Shown here piece by piece: positions 1 to 5,147 of a stretch of DNA of 9,358 nucleotides. Both the position numbers and the translations under genes were made by a program. The DNA is from Methylotenera_A sp036675645 (GTDB lineage: Bacteria; Pseudomonadota; Gammaproteobacteria; Burkholderiales; Methylophilaceae): NCBI GenBank assembly GCA_036675645.1, contig JAKFEP010000111.1, positions 1 through 9,358 on the forward strand, read 5' to 3'. The stretch's first letter is position 1; each line of letters begins with the position of its first letter. The notes under the pieces are model-generated. The model made no database searches. It was given only the letters and a program-made list of their open reading frames with translations, and had not been told where the DNA came from.

Positions 1-2
1 TT

Positions 3-59
3 GAAAATCGTATTAAAACCAGTAGCTGGGAAGGCTGCATGATGAGGCGGGTTTTATGA
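3..59 (+). CDS. Possible 3' tail of an unidentified upstream gene
   Basis: Two frames are open from the left edge. One ends with TGA at 57-59 (18 residues, containing Ser-Ser-Trp-Glu-Gly) and the other ends with TGA at 40-42 (13 residues). Either could be the end of a gene that starts outside the window, and the tail is too short to identify. From the downstream PilO-like gene, a PilN/MshI/GspL-like partner would be expected here, but that is only an argument from usual gene order. I favour the longer frame because it leaves 10 bases before the next ATG, as in the rest of this packed run. Confidence 0.35.
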   Translation, partial: ENRIKTSSWEGCMMRRVL

Positions 60-69
60 GCGGGCTAAT

Positions 70-702
70 ATGAGTTTAAACCAGCAAGACTGGCGCAAAT
101 TACGCTACCCGATCATTGGGCTGGGAGCCGCTCTCATATTAGTGGGGCTGCTGGTTAGCTTTGCCGACCAGTATCGGGCAAAAAACGAAGCTGCCCTGCG
201 CGAGCAGCAAAACATGCTCAATCAAGCGCGGCAGAAATTCCAGTCATCTGGAGTAGAAAAAGAAACTATTATGCAATATCTGCCTGTGTATAACGATTTG
301 CTGGCAAATGGTTTTGTCGGAGAAGAGCGGCGTATCGAATGGATAGAAGCGCTACGTAAAATCCATGCCAAGCACAAGCTGTTTAGCATCAACTACAGTA
401 TCGGCTTGCAAGAAGCCTACAAACCCAGCTTTTTGCCTAACTTAGGTAGCTTTAGGTTAAACCGCTCAGTGATGAACCTGAAGCTAGATTTGTTGCACGA
501 GGGCGATATGCTATCGATTATTGACGGCCTGCATGAGCAAACCACACCGTTTATTGTTCGCGATTGCAAAATACAACGCCCTATTGGAGCAGTGGTCAAT
601 AGCAAGAATGTAGCTGCCAATATGCAAGCTGAGTGCGAAATAGATTGGCTCACCTTGCGCGATCCTCAACTTTCCAGTGCTGTAATTACGGAGGGATTGT
701 GA
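70..702 (+). CDS. PilO/MshJ/GspM-like inner-membrane pilus assembly protein
   Basis: This 210-residue bitopic protein has a short charged N-terminus, one membrane helix at about residues 13-31, a Gln/Glu/Arg-rich probable coiled coil at about 33-60, and a periplasmic domain of alternating strands and helices. That layout is the one seen in PilO of type IV pili and MshJ/GspM of related systems. Those proteins pair with a PilN/GspL-type protein and connect the cytoplasmic motor platform to the outer-membrane secretin. Residue identity to named PilO proteins is not obvious, so the call rests on architecture and neighbours. ATG 70 is the first start after in-frame stops at 40-45. Its stop overlaps the next gene's ATG by one base, which indicates translational coupling. 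It could instead be a GspM-type protein of a type II secretion-like system. Confidence 0.6.
   Translation: MSLNQQDWRKLRYPIIGLGAALILVGLLVSFADQYRAKNEAALREQQNMLNQARQKFQSSGVEKETIMQYLPVYNDLLANGFVGEERRIEWIEALRKIHAKHKLFSINYSIGLQEAYKPSFLPNLGSFRLNRSVMNLKLDLLHEGDMLSIIDGLHEQTTPFIVRDCKIQRPIGAVVNSKNVAANMQAECEIDWLTLRDPQLSSAVITEGL
690..695 (+). promoter_or_regulatory. Shine-Dalgarno sequence that sets the start at 702
   Basis: GGAGGG lies six bases before ATG 702, inside the last codons of the preceding gene. It is the strongest ribosome binding site in the pilus run and supports starting the next gene at 702 rather than at the in-frame ATG at 633. Confidence 0.75.
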
Positions 703-1181
703 TGAAACGCTTAATGTTGAAAGTAAGCATATTAAGCTTGGTTTTTTATAGTCAACCCATACTGGCAGCTGACTCGCTTGGACGACTATTTACCTCGCCA
801 GCCGAGCGTAGTAACTTAGATCAATTACGCCAAACCAAGAAAAAATTAATCGCGCCTACCATTGTAGATAGTCCTATCGATGCTGAGGTTTCACCGGTAG
901 TTCTTCCAGATTCAGTTAATTTGCAAGGCTATGTCAAACGTAACGATGGCAAGGATGGTACCGTGTGGGTAAACAACCAAGCCCTGCAAGAAAACTCGCA
1001 GAATCAAGACGTGGCTGTAGGCAAACTTTCAGAGGGTAGTAACCGTGTTCCGATTAAACTATCTGGTAACGGCAAGCAACTTAATTTAAAAGCCGGTCAG
1101 GTATACGACCCGGAAACTGGACGTGTGCGCGAAGCAAGAAATAATGCTGCGCAAGGTGATGCAGGAACAATTGGTGACTAA
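702..1181 (+). CDS. Exported PilP/MshK-like pilus biogenesis protein
   Basis: This 159-residue protein starts with a Sec signal peptide: basic MKR, a hydrophobic stretch to about residue 20 and a likely cleavage near Leu-Ala-Ala before Asp-Ser-Leu. Next comes Gly-Arg-Leu-Phe-Thr-Ser-Pro-Ala-Glu-Arg, a pattern I associate with short periplasmic proteins beside pilus genes, then a basic and proline-rich linker. From about residue 67 there is a beta-rich domain with an Asn-Leu-Gln-Gly-Tyr-Val start and a Val-Trp-Val-Asn strand. Small beta domains of this kind occur in PilP and MshK, periplasmic partners of the secretin. Position directly after a PilO/MshJ-like gene fits that role. An in-frame ATG at 633 would add 23 residues before the signal peptide and is unlikely. 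The MshK-like assignment is inferred from order and fold pattern, not from a database match. Confidence 0.55.
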   Translation: MKRLMLKVSILSLVFYSQPILAADSLGRLFTSPAERSNLDQLRQTKKKLIAPTIVDSPIDAEVSPVVLPDSVNLQGYVKRNDGKDGTVWVNNQALQENSQNQDVAVGKLSEGSNRVPIKLSGNGKQLNLKAGQVYDPETGRVREARNNAAQGDAGTIGD

Positions 1182-1187
1182 AGCTTT

Positions 1188-2153
1188 ATGCAAAAACCTA
1201 ACCAAAAGGGCGCAGCTTTAATTATTTTAGTGTTTGTGATTTCATTAATAACTCTTACCTTAACTTTTAAAAGTTTAAATGGGAAGCAGCTAGAAGCCGC
1301 TAGAAAAGATAAAACTGCAAAAGCGCTTTTTGAGGCAAAAAGCGCTTTGTTAGGATGGTCACTATCACAAGGAATACCTCCAGGACAATTGCCATGCCCA
1401 GAAGATATAGGGAAGATAGGTAGTGCTTTAGACGAAGAAGGCATTTCTATGGTTAATTGTGATTCTGCTTCACCGGTAGTTGGCAGGCTGCCATGGAAAA
1501 CATTGGGTTTAGGCGATATTCGAGATGGTAACGGCGACAAACTTTGGTATGTTTTATCTCCAGGATTTCGCAGTGCGCCAATTAATTCAACCATTAATGG
1601 GCAGATAAATGTCAATGGAACGCCAAATGCAGCGGTTGCTTTAATATTTTCTGTAGGAGTAATTTTGAATGGTCAAAATAGACCAACTCCAACAGCAGCT
1701 TTGCCACCCTTAGTGGCAGACTATCTAGATTTAACAAATAATAATGGGGATATCAATTTTTCTAGTACAGGCCCAACAGGAACATTTAATGATAATTTAT
1801 TGCTGGTGAGACAGACAGAGTTATTTCAACTGGTAGAACGTAGAATTTTACGAGAGGTTCGTGGTGATGCTACGCAGGGCCTAACTAGTTTTTACATCGC
1901 AAATGCCAATAATTATTCTTTTGCAGATACAGATATGCCGATTGATGGAACCGTCAATGCAGGTGCGCTTGTAGGAACACCAACATACGAAGGTGTAAAC
2001 GATACGGACCCTGACAACTTATTTTTTAGTGCTGCGATGAAAAATATCTTGGTAAGCAATAATTGGATGTCACTAATTAATTATCAAGTCTCAGCCGATA
2101 GGCAATTTGTAACTATGACTTTAAATGGACAATCATTAACAGTAGCTCCTTAG
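1188..2153 (+). CDS. Prepilin-like protein without Glu+5 (PilX/GspK/MshP-like)
   Basis: This is a 321-residue protein with a type IV prepilin-type N-terminus: an eight-residue basic leader ending Lys-Gly, then Ala-Ala-Leu and a helix hydrophobic to about residue 27. The residue at +5 after the cleavage site is Ile, not the usual Glu. Minor pilins at fibre tips, such as GspK and some PilX/MshP proteins, also lack this Glu. The globular part has Ala-Leu-Leu-Gly (53-56), Leu-Pro-Cys-Pro (68-71), a second Cys at 91 that could pair with Cys70, Leu-Pro-Trp (101-103), Asp-Gly-Asn-Gly-Asp (113-117) before Leu-Trp-Tyr-Val, and a tail from about 230 with no counterpart in the next protein. Several of these motifs recur in the following gene in the same order. 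Expected fate: processing by a PilD-type peptidase and insertion into a pseudopilus. Base composition is AT-richer than in the two upstream genes. Confidence 0.7.
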   Translation: MQKPNQKGAALIILVFVISLITLTLTFKSLNGKQLEAARKDKTAKALFEAKSALLGWSLSQGIPPGQLPCPEDIGKIGSALDEEGISMVNCDSASPVVGRLPWKTLGLGDIRDGNGDKLWYVLSPGFRSAPINSTINGQINVNGTPNAAVALIFSVGVILNGQNRPTPTAALPPLVADYLDLTNNNGDINFSSTGPTGTFNDNLLLVRQTELFQLVERRILREVRGDATQGLTSFYIANANNYSFADTDMPIDGTVNAGALVGTPTYEGVNDTDPDNLFFSAAMKNILVSNNWMSLINYQVSADRQFVTMTLNGQSLTVAP

Positions 2154-2155
2154 AA

Positions 2156-2803
2156 ATGAAAATAAAATACAAATCTGGTTTTACCTTGGTTGAGATGGCG
2201 ATTGTGCTGGTGATTGTTGGTTTACTCTTAAGCGCGTTTCTAACACCACTGCTAGCGCAATTTGAACAAAGTCGTAATGCTGAAGCGCGTAGAGATTTGG
2301 CAGAAATTAAGGAGGCACTATTAGGGTTCGCAGTGATAAATGGTCGAATGCCCTGCCCAGATGTTGATGGAAACGGTACAGATGATGGTTGTCTAAATAC
2401 AAACACAAATGCTACAACTGGTGGAAATGTGCCATGGATTACTCTTAACACCAAACAGCTTGACCCTTGGGGTAGGCGTTATCGGTATCGAGTTAATAAT
2501 GCTTTCAGTGGAGCGTTTGTATTAACGACTGCAGGCGCTGTAGGTGGCATAATCAGGGTATGTACTACAAATGTTTGCGGTGCTACTGAAGCCAATAATG
2601 TACCTTTAGTGATATTTTCTACTGGGCAAAATGGTGGAGTTTTACCCCCTGCCGGTTTAGACGAGCAGGAAAATGTAGATGCAGATATAGATTTTGTAAG
2701 TCATGATTTTACTAATGGTGCAGGTGGGTTTGACGATATTGTAGTTTGGATTTCTACAAACGTATTGATGAATAGAATGGTAAGTGTAGGTAGACTCCCT
2801 TAA
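2156..2803 (+). CDS. Prepilin-type pseudopilin with N-methylation signature
   Basis: This is a 215-residue prepilin with the canonical processing signature: a leader ending Ser-Gly at residue 8, then Phe-Thr-Leu-Val-Glu with Glu at +5, and a hydrophobic helix to about residue 33. A PilD-type enzyme would cut after Gly8 and methylate Phe9. The globular domain holds Ala-Leu-Leu-Gly (54-57), Met-Pro-Cys-Pro (65-68), Cys79, Val-Pro-Trp (92-94) and an Asp-Pro-Trp-Gly turn (103-106) reminiscent of GspG-type pseudopilins. Residues 69-77 carry Asp, Asp, Asn, Asp and Asp in a spacing like a calcium loop. The start lies two bases after the previous stop with no clear Shine-Dalgarno sequence, so coupling is likely. 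It closely parallels the preceding gene and probably arose by duplication. Whether it is a major or minor pilin cannot be told from the sequence. Confidence 0.8.
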   Translation: MKIKYKSGFTLVEMAIVLVIVGLLLSAFLTPLLAQFEQSRNAEARRDLAEIKEALLGFAVINGRMPCPDVDGNGTDDGCLNTNTNATTGGNVPWITLNTKQLDPWGRRYRYRVNNAFSGAFVLTTAGAVGGIIRVCTTNVCGATEANNVPLVIFSTGQNGGVLPPAGLDEQENVDADIDFVSHDFTNGAGGFDDIVVWISTNVLMNRMVSVGRLP

Positions 2804-3547
2804 ATGAACGACAAGCAACTCCTTCGCTATAGCCGCCATATTTTATTGCCGCAAATTGAGTATGCAGGCCAAGAAAAGCTAACCAAAAGCCACATATTGA
2901 TTGTGGGTGCGGGTGGTTTAGGTGCGCCAGTCGCTTTATATTTAGCGGCTTCAGGCGTAGGTAAGCTGACCATTTGTGATTTTGATACGGTAGATTTAAC
3001 CAATTTGCAGCGGCAAATTATTCACACTACGCAAAGTGTGGGCATCAACAAAGCGGTTTCGGCGCAGCAGACTATTTACGAAATTAACCCAGAAGTTAAC
3101 GTACAGACTATTCAGCAAAAATCCACAGAGGCAGCGTTTACAAAATTGGCTGCCGAAGCGGATGTGATAATAGATTGCAGTGATAATTTTGCCACGCGTT
3201 ATGCGCTTAACCGCGTATGTTTGGCACTTAAAAAGCCGTTAGTTTCTGGTGCTGCAGTGCAGTTTGAAGGGCAAATCACCGTTTATGATTTTAGGCATGA
3301 ATCCAGTCCATGCTATCACTGCTTATTTCCTGATACGGGGACTGACCAAGAATTGCGTTGTGCTGAAAATGGTGTGTTTGCGCCACTGGTAGGCATGATA
3401 GGCACGACGCAAGCAGCTGAAGCGTTAAAAATAATCTTGAATATTGGCGAAAGTTTGCAGGGTCGTTTGCTGTTACTAGATGCACTGAGTATGGAGTGGC
3501 GCACTATCAAGTTTGCACGTGATCCAAAATGCGCAGTATGCGCTTAG
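2804..3547 (+). CDS. moeB: MoeB/ThiF/HesA-family sulfur-carrier adenylyltransferase
   Basis: This is a 247-residue cytoplasmic E1-like enzyme that uses ATP to adenylate the C-terminal glycine of a ubiquitin-fold sulfur carrier (MoaD for molybdopterin, ThiS for thiazole). Visible elements are the Gly-x-Gly-Gly-Leu-Gly nucleotide loop (35-40), Asp59/Asp61, Asn-Leu-Gln-Arg-Gln (67-71), Lys83, Asp-Asn-Phe-x-Thr-Arg (127-132), zinc-type Cys pairs Cys170/Cys173 and Cys243/Cys246, and Cys186 in the usual crossover-loop position. Its length matches E. coli MoeB (249), and no C-terminal rhodanese domain is present. MoeB and ThiF cannot be separated by eye, so the symbol is tentative. No MoaD, ThiS, moa, moe or thi gene lies nearby. 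The ATG directly abuts the pseudopilin stop, so it is probably cotranscribed with the pilus genes without an obvious functional link. Confidence 0.85.
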   Translation: MNDKQLLRYSRHILLPQIEYAGQEKLTKSHILIVGAGGLGAPVALYLAASGVGKLTICDFDTVDLTNLQRQIIHTTQSVGINKAVSAQQTIYEINPEVNVQTIQQKSTEAAFTKLAAEADVIIDCSDNFATRYALNRVCLALKKPLVSGAAVQFEGQITVYDFRHESSPCYHCLFPDTGTDQELRCAENGVFAPLVGMIGTTQAAEALKIILNIGESLQGRLLLLDALSMEWRTIKFARDPKCAVCA

Positions 3548-3570
3548 ACACTCTTAACTTTTAAAAATAC

Positions 3571-3616
3571 GCTCTACAGGCATGGATAGATATTGGCTTG
3601 CAGAGCATTAATTTTT
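3571..3616. terminator. Weak, possibly bidirectional terminator between convergent genes
   Basis: Arms GCTCTACA (3571-3578) and TGCAGAGC (3599-3606) can pair with one mismatch around a 20-base loop. ATTAATTTTT follows on the + strand, and on the - strand the hairpin is followed by a T-rich run complementary to about 3560-3569. It sits between the convergent adenylyltransferase and slipin genes, where terminators for both are expected. The long loop and short stem make the call tentative. Confidence 0.4.
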
Positions 3617-3618
3617 AG

Positions 3619-4464
3619 TTATTTGCCACCCACCAAGTTTTTAACTGCGCTGACTAAATCACCTGGCACAACCACGATTTTGCTATTGGTAGAGCTGGCC
3701 ATTTTTTGCATGGCAGTAATATAGCGATCACCTAATAAAAACGTGGCAGAAGTGCTATTGTCTTTCGCGGCATCAGCAATAAATTTAATTGATTCGGCCG
3801 AGGCTTTTGCCGCAACCATTTGTGCTTCAGCATCTTTACGCGCTGCTTCTAATCGCGCTTCTGCATTGAGTATCAGCGATTGTTTTGCACCTTCTGCCTC
3901 TGTGACCACGGCTACGCGTTCACGTTCGGCTGCAGCTTGGCGCTCCATGGCGTCTTGCATGTTGCTGGATGGTTTAATGTCCTGAATCTCGACTGATTTC
4001 ACGGTCAACCCCCAATCCAGTGCTTCATCGGCGATGGCACTTTTTAATTCGGATTTAATACGGTCGCGCGAGGTGAGTGCATGATTTAATTCCATACCGC
4101 CAATAATTGAACGCAAATTAGTTTGCACCATATTACGCATGGCCTCGCGGAAGTTTTCAATGCCATAGACAGCGCGCTCGATATTTGAAACCTTAATAAA
4201 GGCCACCGCATTCGCTAAAATCACGGCGTTATCGGCGGTAATCACTTCTTGCTGGGGTATTTCTAAAATAATATCTTTGGTGGTCACTTTGTAGCTTACG
4301 CGGCTAAACACCGGGTTAATAATATGCAAGCCTGGGCTTAGCACGCCAGCAAACTTACCTAAGCGTTCCACGACCCACTCTTCGCCTTGGGGGACGATTC
4401 TGACGCCCTTGAATATGGCGACTATGGCTAAAAGTATGAGTACTAGGCTGAAGGTTTCCATCAT
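3619..4464 (-). CDS. SPFH/band 7 slipin (stomatin/QmcA-like)
   Basis: This 281-residue membrane-anchored scaffold protein of the stomatin/prohibitin/flotillin superfamily has an N-terminal membrane helix at about residues 4-19. The band 7 domain follows with Val-Pro-Gln-Gly-Glu, Glu-Arg-Leu-Gly-Lys and Pro-Gly-Leu-His (about 24-48). Around residues 190-230 there is an Ala/Glu/Lys-rich coiled coil (Gln-Ala-Ala-Ala-Glu-Arg-Glu-Arg and repeats), then a conserved tail with Ser-Lys-Ile-Val-Val-Val-Pro. Such proteins oligomerise into rings and membrane domains and are usually encoded beside an NfeD-like partner, as here: nfeD lies 44 bases upstream on the same strand. Two consecutive ATGs (4464 and 4461) follow an AAGGGA site, and the second has the better spacing, so the protein may be one residue shorter. 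Confidence 0.88.
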   Translation of the reverse strand: MMETFSLVLILLAIVAIFKGVRIVPQGEEWVVERLGKFAGVLSPGLHIINPVFSRVSYKVTTKDIILEIPQQEVITADNAVILANAVAFIKVSNIERAVYGIENFREAMRNMVQTNLRSIIGGMELNHALTSRDRIKSELKSAIADEALDWGLTVKSVEIQDIKPSSNMQDAMERQAAAERERVAVVTEAEGAKQSLILNAEARLEAARKDAEAQMVAAKASAESIKFIADAAKDNSTSATFLLGDRYITAMQKMASSTNSKIVVVPGDLVSAVKNLVGGK

Positions 4465-4467
4465 GTT

Positions 4468-4473
4468 TCCCTT
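4468..4473 (-). promoter_or_regulatory. Ribosome binding site of the slipin gene
   Basis: On the - strand AAGGGA precedes the double ATG, three bases before the first and six before the second. The spacing favours the second ATG (4461-4459) as the real start. Confidence 0.5.
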
Positions 4474-4508
4474 ATGTTTTTTTAAATAGTGATTTTTATA
4501 GATTGAAA

Positions 4509-4952
4509 TTAAATAATTTTTACACGCAAAGTGTTGCCTTCTACAGCAACCACTGCAGCGTTTCTGCCTGCTTCAATGTTTTCATTGGCAATGGCAGGCC
4601 ACACACGGCTACCCATCAAACCCTGTGTAAAAGTAATTGCACCGGTTTTGTTTGGACCACAGGTTTTTGTGACTTCACCCACGCGCCCAATTTCTTCACC
4701 TTGCGCTTGACCAACTCTTGAGTGCGTTTCAGTTTTTTTGTAATTCAGCTTCCATATTGCGAGCGAGCTAATAGACAAGGCGGCGAACATCACAAATTGC
4801 AAGGCCAATGCCAAATTTGGGAACATCCACGTTGCAATTGCCACACTCAGTGCAGAAATACCAAACCACAACAAATATATCGTGCCGGTGGCCATCTCAG
4901 TGGCTAATAAAATTAAGCCAATCGCGCCCCAAATCCACATTGCGTCTAACAT
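4509..4952 (-). CDS. Short NfeD-like membrane protein
   Basis: This 147-residue protein has closely packed membrane helices at about residues 5-22, 26-43 and 47-67, then a basic linker (Lys-Leu-Asn-Tyr-Lys-Lys) and a C-terminal small beta-barrel (OB-like) domain from about 80. That domain has Gly-Arg-Val-Gly-Glu-Val, Gly-x-Ile-Thr-Phe, Gly-Ser-Arg-Val-Trp-Pro-Ala and a closing Val-Val-Ala-Val-Glu-Gly-Asn-Thr-Leu-Arg-Val. This is the short NfeD type (NfeD1b, YbbK/YuaF-like), which lacks the ClpP-like serine protease domain of long NfeD proteins. It works with the SPFH protein encoded downstream, probably by binding it at the membrane. AAGAGG five bases upstream supports the ATG at 4952. Its operon partner follows after 44 bases. 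Confidence 0.85.
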   Translation of the reverse strand: MLDAMWIWGAIGLILLATEMATGTIYLLWFGISALSVAIATWMFPNLALALQFVMFAALSISSLAIWKLNYKKTETHSRVGQAQGEEIGRVGEVTKTCGPNKTGAITFTQGLMGSRVWPAIANENIEAGRNAAVVAVEGNTLRVKII

Positions 4953-4957
4953 GTTTG

Positions 4958-4963
4958 CCTCTT
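4958..4963 (-). promoter_or_regulatory. Ribosome binding site of the NfeD gene
   Basis: AAGAGG on the - strand lies five bases before the ATG at 4952 and supports that start over the internal Met codon at residue 5. Confidence 0.6.
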
Positions 4964-5043
4964 AATATTGGTGAGTAATCTATCGGAAATATCTTAGCAT
5001 CAATTTATGATTTTTTGAGGAAAACAATTCCCTTGTAACAAAA

Positions 5044-5072
5044 TGTGCACCGCAGAAATGAACAATTATAAT
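5044..5072 (+). promoter_or_regulatory. Candidate promoter of the photolyase-like gene
   Basis: A perfect TATAAT (5067-5072) lies 17 bases after TGTGCA (5044-5049), which matches the -35 consensus at only three of six positions. It would give a leader of about 70 bases. The divergent 4953-5147 region otherwise has no gene. I did not find a convincing promoter for the opposite nfeD operon. Confidence 0.3.
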
Positions 5073-5093
5073 GAAGAAAAATTCTAGAAATAA

Positions 5094-5108
5094 ACTTATA
5101 AAATAAGT
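5094..5108. repeat. Short inverted repeat upstream of the photolyase-like gene
   Basis: ACTTAT and ATAAGT are perfect inverted arms around AAA, 40 bases before the start codon and just downstream of the candidate promoter. It could be an operator, but in AT-rich DNA such a repeat can arise by chance. A second small palindrome, TTCTAGAA, is at 5082-5089. Confidence 0.25.
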
Positions 5109-5147
5109 GTAAACTATTGATATTAAAGCTGACTACTAACTATTTAA

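Noticed and set aside
633..701. A longer start at ATG 633 for the exported PilP/MshK-like protein
   Set aside because: It would put 23 residues before a clear signal peptide and overlap the previous gene by 70 bases, whereas ATG 702 has a strong GGAGGG site.
1178..1615. A 145-codon open frame on the - strand within the first pseudopilin
   Set aside because: It is antisense to a clear prepilin gene, has no recognisable domain or ribosome binding site, and its composition fits a shadow frame.
5017..5034. GGAA-AACAA-TTCC inverted repeat in the divergent intergenic region
   Set aside because: The arms are only four bases long in AT-rich DNA, and the flanks do not extend the symmetry.
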